A stretch of 64,000 bases of DNA from Nectonema munidae. Its lineage: Eukaryota; Nematomorpha; Nectonematoida; Nectonematidae. The notes below the pieces were generated by a model that searched no databases, had not been told where the DNA came from, and was given only the letters and a program-made list of their open reading frames with translations. Numbering within the stretch: position 1 is the stretch's first letter; each line of letters starts with the position of its first letter. A program made the position numbers and the translations under genes. Shown here piece after piece: positions 44,698 to 57,103 of the stretch. The stretch lies in the NCBI GenBank assembly GCA_030549495.1, contig JAUIRK010000673.1:372001-436000 (forward strand), in the 5' to 3' direction.

Positions 44698-46157
44698 CTA
44701 AATAGTAAGAATGCAAAGTCAAGACGGGATAAGCACAGGTGAGGAGTTACAAATTTATAAAGAAGGTATTCTAAAAGTATTGCTTCTCAAAATGTAAACA
44801 CCCAAGCAAACTTGTCACTAAACGCACTTTTAATCTTCAGTTTCAAGTGGTGCGTGTGTGATCCGCATTTAATTATCATTACCTTACGGTTTAACAGCCT
44901 CTTGCATCTTGTCCAGGGTTGGCCAATATGATGCATGTCTACTTTTATTTTACTTCCGATATTCCATATTTTTAATGTACCGTCATTTAAAAAATTTTAG
45001 ACAGACAAAAGGTATAAATTCAGTGGTAGTGCTGATTGACCATCGGTGCATGACGTTGATCACACCTGAATTGTCCATAAAACCTGAAATTACCAAATCT
45101 GTATATTATGATAAAAAATTGGAGATAAAGGTATAAAAGCTCAAATGATGTATTATAATATTTCAACGTTATGCTTTTTTATTCAAAAAATTAACATGGG
45201 TTGAATTTTTTTTTCTATATTTTGGTTATTATTGATTTGAATTTGCGCCTATAGTTTTTTATAGGAAATGCGAAGCACTATGTATAAATAATCCGACCCT
45301 ATTTACAAATAAAAGAAAGAAACTTTTCGCCTTTGCATTTGGTGAAGTCAAGACAGATAGGATATTTTCTGCTCCATTTAGAACTTTCTTCCATCTCTTA
45401 AAGTATAAATTTTTTCAACATCAAAGGCATCATAAAATTGACATACCATATGGTACTAGATAAACGTCAGCGTCTGCCATATCGTAATACTTTTGATTAA
45501 TGAAGCTGGACATATCGAACTTTTTTTCATTGGGAAGTGCGAACGGCGGAACACTCGTCTTAAATATAAAAAGAGAACATCAAAAAGAGTTAATGAAACG
45601 GCGGCTTTCCGGTACATAAGAAGACATCAAGGTTATAACGCTTTATTAAACTAAGGATGAGCAGCCTTGTGCTCACACAGATATGGTGTTGGCATTTGCA
45701 CAAGGATGAATGTGGGCTGTTTTGCTAACTCCTTATAAACTGCAATGTCTAGCAATACAACACAGAAATCCATATCAATGATAACTGGCTTGAAAGCTCC
45801 TTTTGCGAGTAAACTGTACGAAACATGAATAAAGTATACGAATCGTCAGTCCCATCATATGAAGATGGATTGAAAACCCATAGCGGTTATTTTAAGAGTC
45901 TGGAAAATGAAAGTCAATGTTTTTCTTATCAAATTATGGTGTTTGCTTATCAAATAGCTCATTCGTACTTCCAGTGCCTGAACTTCTCTCTGCAGGTATC
46001 TTAGTATCTAGAACTTCTCTCTGCAGTATCTTAGCAATATTCTCTCATGTAGATATTGAGAGCTTAAAGATATATCTCTTTTCTTCATTTGTCTCAATTT
46101 TGCACCTTCAGTGTTTTATTTTAACAAACAAGCACGCACGAAACATTAACAGAACAA
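44698..46157. other. TEX2 upstream intron or intergenic; no gene
   Basis: No further TEX2 exon is recognised. CAGGGTTGGCCAATATGATG at 44917 resembles a hAT left terminus, but no partner end was seen. A 31-bp direct duplication (GAACTTCTCTCTGCAG at 45980 and 46011) occurs, and 45700-45800 may be an eroded LINE segment (KLQCLAIQHRN). Confidence 0.4.
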
Positions 46158-46376
46158 CGCATTAGAAGAGCACTAGCTCAACTTCGTACCAACGAGCCAA
46201 CATTACTCAACGCATACATGCACAAAATCTCAACCACACACCAAAATGCGCTATGTGCTATTACCACACACACGGCACACCTCAACTCTTCACAAATTAA
46301 AAACAATCTAAAAGCGGAGGACCTTTGCCTTAACCTTGAAGTAGTGGTCGCGCGTTGCTATCCTTATTGTCCGTGA
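46158..46376 (+). pseudogene. Jockey/I-type LINE, 3' end of reverse-transcriptase ORF
   Basis: The frame reads RIRRALAQLRTNEPTLLNAY then MHKISTTHQNALCAITTHTA, HLNSSQIKNNLKAEDLCLNL and a stop at 46374-46376. This is the typical C-terminal tail of Jockey-like non-LTR retrotransposons, in which a cysteine-histidine segment (C-x2-C-x7-H-x4-H) follows LAQLRSGxxxxLNSY. Here one of the first cysteines is replaced (NALCAIT), so the finger is degenerate. The rest of the reverse transcriptase is missing; 45700-45800 may be an eroded upstream piece. It is a 5'-truncated, dead insertion, as usual for LINEs. Confidence 0.6.
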
Positions 46377-48085
46377 AACTTGGATGGAGTCTGGAATTGG
46401 CTACCGGGCTCATTTGTCAGCCGTTCACAGTGGGGCTAACAGCAACGATTCGATTTATTTGCTGGTTCAGATGATCACAGATCGAGAAAGTAGCAAGAAA
46501 GTGTCATGACACTTAACTGCCATGTGGTCTGCTTTTTCGGTAAAAAAACACAATTGCTCTCTCAGTGCCAACACTCGATTGAGAACCTTCAGACAAGATA
46601 GGCAACGTACACCAGCATGGAGGAACAGTGTGGTGAAGTTGGCTTTCATATCCTTACATAATTAATTGAACATTCTGCGCTTTTTTGCAAGAGCGCGGAT
46701 TTTAATTTCAAGACATCTTCGAAATATCATCAATAAGCAGGTCCAAATGATTTTTTAGACTACCCTTTCTTGCATAATCCATTTGCTTTACAACTAAGTT
46801 CCGTGTAAATCACACAGTGAATTGCAACATAAATTGATCAGATTGCTTAAATTTTGTACATATAATCATTTATTGCAGCGAACAGGCTTTTGCACCGCAG
46901 TAGCAACCGACGTAATGATTAATTAATGCCTTCTTCAACCATGAGATCGTTTAGTTTTTAGAAAAAGTTCGATGATGTAGTTTCTTCTCCCATCTGGTTC
47001 AAGTATTATTTTAGATGCTAAATATGGAAAGGGATAGTAAATAATTTACTGCATTTCTCGTCCTTTATGCCATTTTGTTCAGTAGAATGCCTAATGAAGT
47101 GATTTGTGCAATTTTTGAACAGGTTACTGGTCAAATAACACACTGTTCAACAAATAATTTCCTTCAGAGGCGAAATAGGTTAATTTGTATGTGTTTAACA
47201 TCACTTATTAAAAAACTTGTGGTTATAATATTTAAAAAGAGGTTTTCACATGGATTGAAAAGCAGAATGCGTAGATGGAATCATTTCCTGCTTAGGATTC
47301 GCAAAAAAACATTGTGACTAACTGCGAATATCTTAGTTTTCCTTTTCTTCTTTCAACATTGGCAGCTGTCATTCAAAGTATAATGCTCCTAAAGTAATCC
47401 TTCTTGTTGTTAGATTCAAAAAATTATCAAATCCTTCTTTTGAAATTTCATCGTGTCCATTTATTTTGGTATATGTATTCATTTTCTATTATTTATAAAG
47501 GTACCGCCATAGATTATGCAATCTCAACATTATTGTGAGGGCAGAACGCGCCTGAGTGCTGTATTTTTTCATTAGGTGTGATTCGCCCTTTTATCGCCAT
47601 AAAATTCGCAATCCAATAAAATCCTACATGTCGTATTGGAGCTGCATATATCTATATCTTTACAAAAAATATCAAGATTACTCTCATTAATCGTAACTCT
47701 AGAAATGGTGAAAAAAATTATTACTTATAAAGGCTATTCAGGTCAATTCTCAGCTACCCATTAAATTACATTCGAGTATAACAGTTCAATAAAATCTAAT
47801 TAAAAAAAGATCTAACTTAAAATATAAAGACAATTTTAAAAACATTATAATTAAGATAAATAACATTAATTTATAAAACAATAATTTTGGAAACATACAT
47901 TTTTTTCCAATTTTTTATTCTATAAATAATAATTCATCAAATAGTTCATGCTTTCTTATAATTTCAATTGTATCCTTAATTGTAACAGGAACTTAATTTG
48001 AAACTCTATAACTCAATCAAATCTCCCTCTTATTTTCCTATTGATAATTGGAAACCAAACACTTTTTTACCCTATTGGTGTAGAC
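46377..48085. other. Intergenic, no gene
   Basis: No protein-like frame was seen. The left part (46377-46680) is GC-richer than average and may be the LINE 3' UTR. The remainder is AT-rich and unassigned. Confidence 0.45.
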
Positions 48086-48424
48086 CAGTGTTTCCCAAAT
48101 TGTGTGTAGCGAAACAGTAGTGTGTCGCGAGATTTTTTAGAAATAATAAAAAGATACAGTTATCCCTCAATTAGCTTAACGATTAACGCTAATTAGCACG
48201 ATTTCTAATTTAATTTGTTCTCGAAATCAAGCTCATTTGTCACACTGAATAAAATTTTATTGTTGTTGTTGTTTGTTCGCCCAGTTTCCTTCTGTTGCTA
48301 TTTTAATCTTAATGTTACAATACTTCATTTAATAGTTTTTTTTGAAATATTTGCTTGGTGGTGTGTCGTGGAATTTTTCTATCTAAAGAGTGTTACGCGG
48401 CTCAAAAAAGTTAGGGAAACACTG
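48086..48424. mobile_element. hAT MITE, TIR CAGTGTTTCCC, 339 bp
   Basis: It begins CAGTGTTTCCCAAATTGTGT and ends TTAGGGAAACACTG, an 11-bp perfect inverted terminus. The flanks GTGTAGAC (48078-48085) and ATGTAGAC (48425-48432) match at 7 of 8 positions. It also has inverted TGTGTCGCGAGATTTTT and TGTGTCGTGGAATTTTT motifs. It is non-coding. Confidence 0.85.
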
Positions 48425-51400
48425 ATGTAGACGCTCTTAGAAAGTTTGAAAAGTCCATTTGCTCGACCATATTGAAAAATCATTTGTAAAAATAAAGACC
48501 AATTAGTGATGTCCACTCTAAATCATCCGCTTACACCGTTTGTGTAGTTAGTATTGCAAGTAATTAGTACGGTGTTTTCCTACCCAACAAAGTAGCAGAA
48601 CGAATGGCAAAAAAGGAGAAAAGACAAAAGCAAAACTAGCCTATCTTGTAAAATGTATCCGTGGTGTCGATGTTTGAGACAGAAGGTTAGCAAGCTATAG
48701 ATACCTAGATTACAATAAAAATGGTGGTGGAATTTATTTTGGCATTTCATAAATTTTTCTCTATTCACTAGTTACAAGTTTCATCAAAAAATTAAAGGCG
48801 AGGAATAGGTAACCTCGAAAACAATTCTATGGAATCAAGAAAAGCATTGGAGGTCCAACAGCGTCAACAACAATAGACGTAAGATACGATAAAGTGCATC
48901 ATTATTTGGAAACAAAGACCAAGGAATGCAAAAAATACAAGACTTTCTTGCAAAAAGTGCAACAAAAAACTTGTAACTAAAAATTTCATAAAAAAAGAAA
49001 TAATGCTCAAATATAAAAATTGGGCATGTACTTAGTTTATATATGTGCAATTAAATCTAATCTACATATTGATTTTTAACAACAAATGGAAATTTATGAG
49101 TTTTACGACTTGCCAAAGGGCAAAATGAAATTAGAGCGAACAATTTCTCATTTTTGTATTCGTTTACTTCAATAACGGAATAAAACCTAAACTCTGGATG
49201 TTTAAGTTTATTTTCTTGTTAAATATTCCTAAATTAAAAAACTATACCTTAAAAACATCAATGAGGGTCTATTTCAATTTTTGTATTAAAATTGATATTC
49301 AATCATTATTATTTATTAATTTTTTAAAAATTCTCAGGGCAGGGGGATATCTTAAAATGCATCGTTTCAAAAAATTTATGTTCCTCAACTATTCAAGATA
49401 AAGATCGCGTTCTCCACTGCGATTCCATGCTGAATGAAGAAGATGTTGATAAAAATGAAATTTACCTTGGAAAAGGAAATCCTGAGAATCTGCTGCTCCA
49501 AACGAATGAATGCTGATTTCGTTGAAGAAAATGAAAATGAGTGGGAGTCGTAGGAAGAGTCTTGCAGAACACTCACCCATGCCTATATAAACCGCCGAGC
49601 AACAATGAAAGATAGCACGACACTCAACAAACAGCGGGCATGCCCTTCTCTTCTCCAAGCCTTATTCGCGCAAAAGCCGACGATGATCACCGCCTTTTTC
49701 GTATTCTTATGTACTATAATAACTAACAAACATTTAATTAAAAAATTTCGAGGACAACCGAAACTCCGGAAATATTTTTAAAGTTACCAAGTGCGCAAAT
49801 ATATCTCCCATACCCAATACCATATAAGCCATATGTTCAAATCGAAAAACTTCGATAAAACAGTGTACACAATTACTTACAATTTGATATATCACAACTC
49901 AATATTCGTGTCCATAAGTTCTTTGCATAATAACTTGACACCTTGTAAAGAAAGATGATTGGGCAACTATTTCTGAGTTTGCCTATTAGAGGAGCGAGCG
50001 TCCATCATCATTTGAATATGAGAACACTACAAATGGTTTATTTTGTCAAATAGTGAGAAATCCTTAATTAAATAGTGGCTTTAGATCGAAAGAAAGTTAA
50101 AAGTTGAACTCGTATTGGTTATTCTTCACACAGTTATGATATTTTACTTTAAATACTCTCAATGTTTTATATAATATGGATAATAATTACTGGCGTGTAA
50201 TAGCTACTATACATATACTTCATATGTTTGGTGTTGTTTTGTGAGCTGCCAATAGAAATGCCATGCTCACTACACAATCATCGTGAAATTTCAGAAGTTT
50301 TACCGTTACAATTTTCCTCATCTCTTTATTTTCACTAGACGACAATTTCCTCTATATTCTGCGTTACTCTCATTTATTGTGATTTCTGTTTATTGCTTTA
50401 TAAATATGGTACGAGTGAGGGCGCACATCCGAAAAATCATTGGAGCAGGGAAGGGCAAACTTTTTTTTATATAATTCTTAAAATTTGTAAAAAGAATTTG
50501 TTTTTGAAGCTCAACCGTAAAAAAGTAAGTGCATGGAAAGTCTACTCATAGGCCAAAGTGATATAACAAGATATAAAAGTGAAAAAGTACTAAATTATTG
50601 GTGGAGCGAAAGGCTTTTTCAACCTCCTTGAAATCACATTGGAGGCGTCCCCCTGCTAAGTTTACAATGAATAATCGAAGATGTTCACTTTGTATTTGAT
50701 TGAAAAAATGTCAGGAAAGCAGTGTTTGCTATCAGGCTGATGAATGGAGTACACACAAAACCACAGTTGACATAGTGTATCACGAGTACACAATATAACA
50801 GCATTTGCTTGTTTACAATAAATCTTTAAAACTGGGCCACACAAGTTATACGTAGGCCTTCTCTTTGACATCTTTGCTTCCTTTCTTCAAAAGTTTCAAG
50901 TTTTCGCGATATTTAAATCTCGACTTTAAAAAACGCACTCGTGTAGAACTCAATTTGAAAAGAAAAATAGATTTGATCAAGATGCTTCTTCACAACCTAA
51001 GCATACTCAAAAATATCTTAGCAAAAAATAGGGTGTAGGAATAAGCAAGGTATCAGATATTTTAAAAAGCCAGATTTTTATTTATCTCATTTTGAAAATT
51101 ACGCCTCTAACGATGAAAATGTGCACATTTAAATCTAAATATGAAGAAATCAATGACTCCGCATTAGCATGCTTCAGCAAGCAAGGTGAGAAATCACCAC
51201 TCGCCTTGAGTTAATGATAAGAAAGTTAAATTCTCTCTCGTTTTGGACGAGTCTCGATGAGATCTTTTCAAAAGCAGGTTTAATTCCTTTGACTATTTTC
51301 TCAACAAAGATTCAATTCGTTCCCTCCGCAATAAGCTGTTTTCGTGGGTAGACCTTGTTAGGTATCAATATTTTTGTCAGGACACAGAATAATTTGTCCT

Positions 51401-52364
51401 TTTGAGTAAGTAGCCTTATTCTCTATTAGCGCCAACTTTCGTATAACATCGCCCTACAAATGATGGACCCCATAAGCGAAGTCATAGAGAGAGCGCGCTG
51501 TATTAAACTTATATGAGGATTTAGAAAACAAAAGCTGCATTGCTTAAGTCTGCTGGTATTCTCTCTATATTGGTGATTGTAAAAACTCAGAGTGCACATT
51601 TTCACATTCCACTCTGATACTTTTTGCAAAAATTGAGGCTGCGTTTTTACAATTTAAATATTTCTATACACTTCAAGTCATTTTGTATAATTACTCCCTT
51701 GCCCGAGTAGCAAAGTTGGTTTTATCAAATAATAATCTTCATCTTCAAAATACATAACATAATTCTTTTTAAATGATATGCAGCTCCGTCGAAATCTATC
51801 CTCTTGCTTTATGCTTCCAATGTAAAAAAATAGCCATAAAAAATAATAAAAATATATATGTGATAAAAGTATACTACTATAAATTATTAAAAAGAATCAG
51901 TGAAAAAATGAACTACTTAGGAATAAATAAACTTCGTTTGTTTCCTAACTCCTAAGTTCTTGTATATACTTTGTTTTTTAATTTGGAAAAACAACTAGCA
52001 GTGTATTTTTTGCATTATTAAAGTGCTTTCAAGTGTTTTCCAATTGAGGAAGGGATAAGAAGTTTATTATCAAATTCAAGAGTTTTTTTCACATGTTCAA
52101 TTATGTCTTGTGCAAAATATTGTGTTGTTTCTAATGATCACTCATTTTAAAAATAGAGGAAAATCTTGGTCAGTGGCGTACATCCCCAATTTTTTTTATA
52201 ATTTTCAAAATTTTATTATAAAAGAATTTTTGTCCAATGAACACACCACCACTATTACCCGACATTATACTTGCACTGTAAGCTCTCAATCCCACCATAA
52301 CTCCATAGATTTTATGAAGTCAAATCACCTTATTTGTAATTTTGATTGCATCAACCTTCTAGCT
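48425..52364. other. Mostly gene-free; GC-richer island at 49400-49780
   Basis: No gene could be identified across this 3.9 kb. The segment 49400-49780 has noticeably more G and C than its surroundings. It holds TATATAA at 49584, and an ATG at 49605 opens a 58-codon frame (MKDSTTLNKQRACPSLLQAL, then a hydrophobic ITAFFVFLCTIIT). The TATA-to-ATG distance is too short for that ATG to be used, so the frame is doubtful. 50860-51660 is weakly reminiscent of eroded hAT sequence. Confidence 0.35.
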
Positions 52365-53600
52365 CAGTGCTTTTCAAACTGGAGTCAGCGCGCCGCGAGG
52401 AAGTTTCATAGGATCAAAAAGGGGACAATGAGTGAATTTCGCAAAATATTGCTACCATTTTAGGTCATTTGCCATTTATGCCAATACATCACATTTAAAA
52501 AGAATAAATAAGTTAGTCTTTGAATTGAGTACCATTTTTTTCTTTTGTTGCTTTTCAGGCATAATTTGTATCCATTTTTCTGAATGAAATATGACGACTC
52601 ACACTTGAATTTTCGTTTTACTGCGTTAACGTCTGCTGGGGAAGAGGAATATAAGTGTCCTTTGTGTTAACATTCACTTTTGAAGTTTGTGCAGGTAGTG
52701 AAGCACTCGAGTTCGGGAAACAAAATTATTGGTTGAACGATTGATTACACAAATTCATGTTTGATAAATAACACATGAATGTTTTGGCAAAATATTAAGA
52801 ATGGTTTAAAAAGTTTCAAAAAAATATCTGTTGTCCAAAAGCCCCACAACATAGCAGAACTGTTGATATTACCTTGTGCAAAGATATATTGAATGTGCTA
52901 AGATTCAATCTTCCTGTCAAACAATACCGTTAGAAGGCTAAAAGGAGAGATGTCTGATGACATGTCAGACGTGGTTTTATTGAATCAGAATTCGATTTTC
53001 AACTTTTTTGTTCAGATTGCTGAAAAGATGGATGCTCCAAACTTATCTCAATATTGTGTAAGTACAATAAGTGTATGACAAGAATCTTGTAGACAATTTT
53101 TTAATTTGCGAAACTCAGCAATAGAAACATTTGACAAAGTGATAAAAAATTTTTACAGCAGATGGTATTAAGTCGGAAGCTTGCTAAGCAAAAATCTCCA
53201 GATGTAATTGGTACCCAGTGCGCCGAGCCATAAACCATATCCGATGAGTTAAAAAATTTCCAATGAAGTCATTAAAACAAATGCTTTAAATCTTGCTTGT
53301 TTTCAATGTGAAAAACTCGCGCTGCACTCAAAAATAAGGTGGCTTTCCATAGGCAAATATTCCAAGCGATACTATAGAAAGAAATCCAGCAATTTCTGGA
53401 AGGCAAACTGACATGCAGGTAGAATATTCTGATGTCTGTTTTCGTATATTTCTATCATTTTTAGTGAACATATTTGAATATATGAATTCCTTTAACTCTA
53501 CGCTGAAAGGAAAATAGATCAGAGTACTCCATTGTAATAAAAAAATGAAGCTGGAATGATTGCATTCTTTGACAAGAAAAATTTTGCCCGATTTTTGAAA
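52365..53600 (+). pseudogene. Decayed hAT element, ZBED/SCAND3-like transposase
   Basis: The left terminus CAGTGCTTTTCAAACTGGAG is at 52365, with CGCGCCGCGAGGAAG following. From about 52588 the plus strand reads KYDDSHLNFRFTALTS then AGEEEYKCPLC, the start and zinc-finger region of the SCAND3/ZBED8/FAM200-like transposases. Further right come VQKPHNIAELLILPC, NTVRRLKGEMSDDMSDVVLL and FVQIAEKMDAPNLSQYC in the family order, then ILGYFSSHILK-like sequence and YMNSFNSTLKGK near 53480. Many stops and shifts separate these pieces. The C-terminal dimerisation domain and right terminus were not found. This is an old copy of a lineage that has repeatedly been domesticated in vertebrates; nothing suggests domestication here. 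Confidence 0.72.
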
Positions 53601-53784
53601 ATATTTGTTAATGAAAATAAGATTTTGATTAATAAAAATGTCCTAGAGGCCATAAAACACCGTGTAGCATGCCAAGAAATTTCTCTTTATTTTCTTAATC
53701 TATAAATATTTCAAAAATACTATCAATTTATCAAAATCCCGTTTTACTAATTTGGCCTCAGAAGACTCCTTAACTAAAGAACAG

Positions 53785-54273
53785 TTTATTATGAAAGTTG
53801 CATTGGCAAAAACAGAGCCAAATTTAGACAAAGCAGATGCGATTTGGATTGTTCACACAATTTTTGAATAAACGGTGTGTCGATTTTTTAGTACAGTAGT
53901 TTATATGTTGATTTATTTTTTTATATGAGACCCCGAGCTATTAAACATTATAGTTAGACCGCTTTTAGAAAGTTTGTGAACAACTCTTCAAGCTCAACGA
54001 GAGAACAAAATAATTCATATATGATATATCACTACTCATCAGATATAATTAAGACTTTATCCCTCCTTATTACCATTTACCAGTTATTGAAACGAACAAT
54101 CACAGTCTACCTATATAGTCAATTAGATATGCTATACTCTAACCAAGTGAAGTTTTTAAACCACGACTAAAAATGATCTCTTTTGTAAATCTTTAGGGAG
54201 CTGAATTTTTGGTTGAACCGATTTCATATTTGGTGTTCGAAGGTTAAACATGTCTTTGTCTTCTAAATACATC
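53785..54273 (+). repeat. Dispersed repeat, paired with 19130-19565
   Basis: This is a collinear match to the repeat near 19130. It carries an extra segment (about 53925-53985) not present there. The shared sequence ends at the same point in both (TTTGTCTTCTAAA), which may mark a true element end. Confidence 0.75.
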
Positions 54274-54305
54274 CAGACCTCATTTATCCGACAACCCCGC
54301 TATCC
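54274..54305 (+). repeat. Tigger/pogo-like terminal sequence
   Basis: CAGACCTCATTTATCCGACA followed by ACCCCGCTATCC resembles the end of pogo/Tigger elements (CAGnnnnCTCnnTTATCCGA). No partner end or transposase was found nearby. Confidence 0.4.
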
Positions 54306-54414
54306 AATTCAATATTGATTAGGAGCTAAAAGTTATTTCGCATCCTCTCATCTCACAATTGTCAACAAGCCTGGTTCATGCCAAATTTTTTTAAGCTTTT
54401 CGTCAAAATTGCTT

Positions 54415-55435
54415 AAAATTAAATTTTAAAATTTTTATCAACGAAATGTTACCAAGCTTGATTAGTAACACAGAAAAACAAAGAATTATCTTATATAATC
54501 TTCATATTCTACCTATACATATATTCAGTCTGTAAAGTAAATTGTTTGAAAATTTATTTAGGATATGGGACTATTAACAGGTATGTAGACGTGAATTTAA
54601 ATTTAGCCATTTTAAATAGAAATTGAAGGTTTAAAATCTTTAGGAGAAATATTCTACAAATTTTTAGAAGGATTTTATTGCAATTATATGAAACAGACAA
54701 AAAGGAAAAAACATTATAGCAAGAAATTAATGATAATAATATGAAAAAAAACTTTAATTCTCTTGATTGCGCCCCTGATAGTAAAATGTGTAGTTGAGAA
54801 AAGTGTAAAAAAAAATGAGTAGTTCTAAACCGTCTTTATCCTTTTAACGTTAAGAAAGATAGTGACTAAAAATTATGACAGGTTGTTCGCCATGCCCAAC
54901 CTCTTGAGGTTTTGGAAGAAATAAATGTACACAAAACATTTTAAAACGAAAGAATACCTCATTTTTGGAGTCTTCTTTATGGGTAGAGGAGAAATTTGTT
55001 TTGAATGATTTTTTATGGACTTTTTCTATGAGACTTAGACACTTTTTGGAAGGAGACGCTCTAAAAAAGAAAATATATAAAAAGACTGAGACTCACAGCT
55101 CACCAATTGTCACCAGGCATGGTTGATATCTAGGTGGATTGATTACTATATACCGAAGCATATTGTTCCTTAAAATTAAATGTTAAAATTTATAAATGTT
55201 AACATTTTTAGCAACGAAATGTTACCAAGCTTGATTACTAACACAGAAAACAAAGAATCATCTTATATAATCTTCATATTCTACCTACACATATATTCAG
55301 GCAGTAAAGTAAATTGTTTGAAAATTTATTTAGAACATGGGTCTATGAATTGACAGGTATGAAGCAGTGAATTTAAATTTGGCCATTTTAAATAGAAAGT
55401 GAAGGTTTAAAATGTTTGGTAGAAAATCTCTTACA
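54415..55435. repeat. Segmental duplication, two ~260-bp copies
   Basis: About 54415-54665 and 55165-55435 match in direct orientation. Shared sequences include ACGAAATGTTACCAAGCTTG, TTATATAATCTTCATATTCT, AGTAAATTGTTTGAAAATTT and GCCATTTTAAATAGAAA. A weaker match extends left (GCCTGGTTCATG at 54370, GGCATGGTTGAT at 55119), so the duplicated unit is about 750 bp. No coding content. Confidence 0.85.
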
Positions 55436-55662
55436 AGCCTTAAATTTTTGTGGATTAGCTCTTCCATTCCCTAAGATATACGCGATGAATTACATGATAA
55501 TGAAACTATTTGAACTAAGCTTTAACAAAAATTTTAAAGAAAGTGCGAAAACATCGCCCACTATACAAAGCAATCTTGATAAAAAACTATAAATAATAAA
55601 TTGAAAAGTAATAAATCTTTTTTTACAATATTTTTTATCCTTTTAGATGTTATGAAAAAATG

Positions 55663-55800
55663 AAGGGGGGGGGGGTTTTGTTGGGGGGGGTTGGGGGGGT
55701 TTGTGGGGGTTTTTAAAGGGGGTTTTTTGTAAAAAAAATATTTTGTTTTTTTGTTTTAATAAGGAGGTGTTTTTAAAAAGGGGGGGGGGGTTTTTTTTTG
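55663..55800. repeat. G/T-only low-complexity tract
   Basis: About 140 bases consist almost entirely of G and T on this strand, in runs such as 10 Gs, then TTTTG, 8 Gs, TTGGGGGGG. It sits abruptly in AT-rich DNA. It is either a real G-rich (quadruplex-prone) tract or a sequencing/assembly error. Confidence 0.85.
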
Positions 55801-56425
55801 TTAAATATATTATATTTTTTTATGAAGAGTTTTGGAAAATAAAGATGCTCCAAATTTGAATTCTGGAATAAAAGACTTGAATGTAGCAAATATAATAATA
55901 AGGGCATTTTTCCTAACTTGTGTATTCCATTACATTAATTCAACTGTTTCAGTTACAGTAATCAATTACGGATAAAACCTTAAATTATAGAGAACACTTT
56001 CTTATATAGTTTTGTGTTATAAAAAATTTGTGCGATCTTATTTAAATTCCTCGCTGCATTACTGCCCCATTAATACTACAAATAAAGCGGAAATTAATTT
56101 TAAAAAAATTTGATTTTAAATATTTAAGCTTAAAATAAGATAAAAATATGGAATTTCGTCTTATAAACCAAACAAGTCTTCTAGATAATATAAAAAACAT
56201 ATAGAATTGAGAGAATTCAAATTTATTAAAGAAGTGCGTCTGTTGCTCATATTTCTGAAAAAAACTCAAGATGAAGGTAACTTAATCAAAAACATATAGG
56301 AAATAAGAATTTAAAATGGCATCCAATTTTAGATAGTTTTCGGTGTTGCATAAACTAAGTTTATCATTTTATATTTTTCTGAAAGGTGGTGTTAACATTT
56401 TGCTCGTATTGACAAAGCTAAAAAG
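55801..56425. other. No gene recognised
   Basis: AT-rich sequence between the G/T tract and a MITE. Confidence 0.45.
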
Positions 56426-56676
56426 CAGGGCCGGCCTTAGGCCACTGCGGGCCCCGCGCTTCTCATTTTTCATTTTGATGATATATTGTATGATTTCGCT
56501 AAACGCAAGATTTCCAAAGTAAAGTTACTTTGATCGTCATTTTGTGTTGATGAAAAAGTAAAATCCCTTTTCTTTTCTTCAAAATCTTATTTCTCACTTT
56601 TAATCTTTCTTCCTACCCACACTGGGCCCGCGCAATCCATTTGCATAGGGCTCCGCGAACACTAGGGCCGGCCCTA
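56426..56676 (+). mobile_element. hAT MITE, TIR CAGGGCCGGCC, 251 bp, perfect TSD
   Basis: It begins CAGGGCCGGCCTTAGGCCAC and ends AGGGCCGGCCCTA, flanked by perfect 8-bp duplications CTAAAAAG (56418-56425 and 56677-56684). It is the better preserved relative of the inverted copy at 6209-6468. CAGGGCCGGCC ends are widespread in hAT MITEs of invertebrates. It is non-coding. Confidence 0.95.
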
Positions 56677-56684
56677 CTAAAAAG

Positions 56685-57103
56685 TATTCCAATTTTATAA
56701 AGAAAAAAGAATTTATTATAATTGAAATATAAAGCATGATTTATATGATTTATTAATTTAAAGCAAGCATAAATGTTTATTGACATGAATTATTAGATCT
56801 CAAATGCAAATACAGGTAGTAAAGAAAATTTTACGTAAATTCAAAGAGAAGAGACAAAAAGCCAGCTATTTATTCAAACTGTAAATTAGCTTTTTGTTTC
56901 CGTTATTTTTACAACTAAAAATTGGCAGACTATTTTCACCAATTTTAGGTTTTTTTTACAAAAATGAAAAGCTGTTCAGGGACCTCCTATAATGATCATC
57001 AATTTTTGATGAGGTTACTTTTTGAGTGCTTTTTAAAGATTTAATACTTTCAACAATTTTTGTATAATTATTTATAAATTATTTTTTTCATTTTAGCATA
57101 TTC
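56685..57103. other. No gene recognised
   Basis: AT-rich spacer before the LINE. Confidence 0.45.

Noticed and set aside
44917-44940. hAT element starting CAGGGTTGGCC
   Set aside because: Only one candidate terminus was visible. No matching right end or 8-bp duplication was found.
49605-49781. Small gene with TATATAA box at 49584
   Set aside because: The TATA-like motif is only about 20 bases before the ATG, so transcription would start past it. No homology to a known protein. Kept only as a GC-richer island.
50860-51660. Another decayed hAT transposase
   Set aside because: A few residue patterns are suggestive, but no motif could be placed in order, so it is not annotated as a feature.
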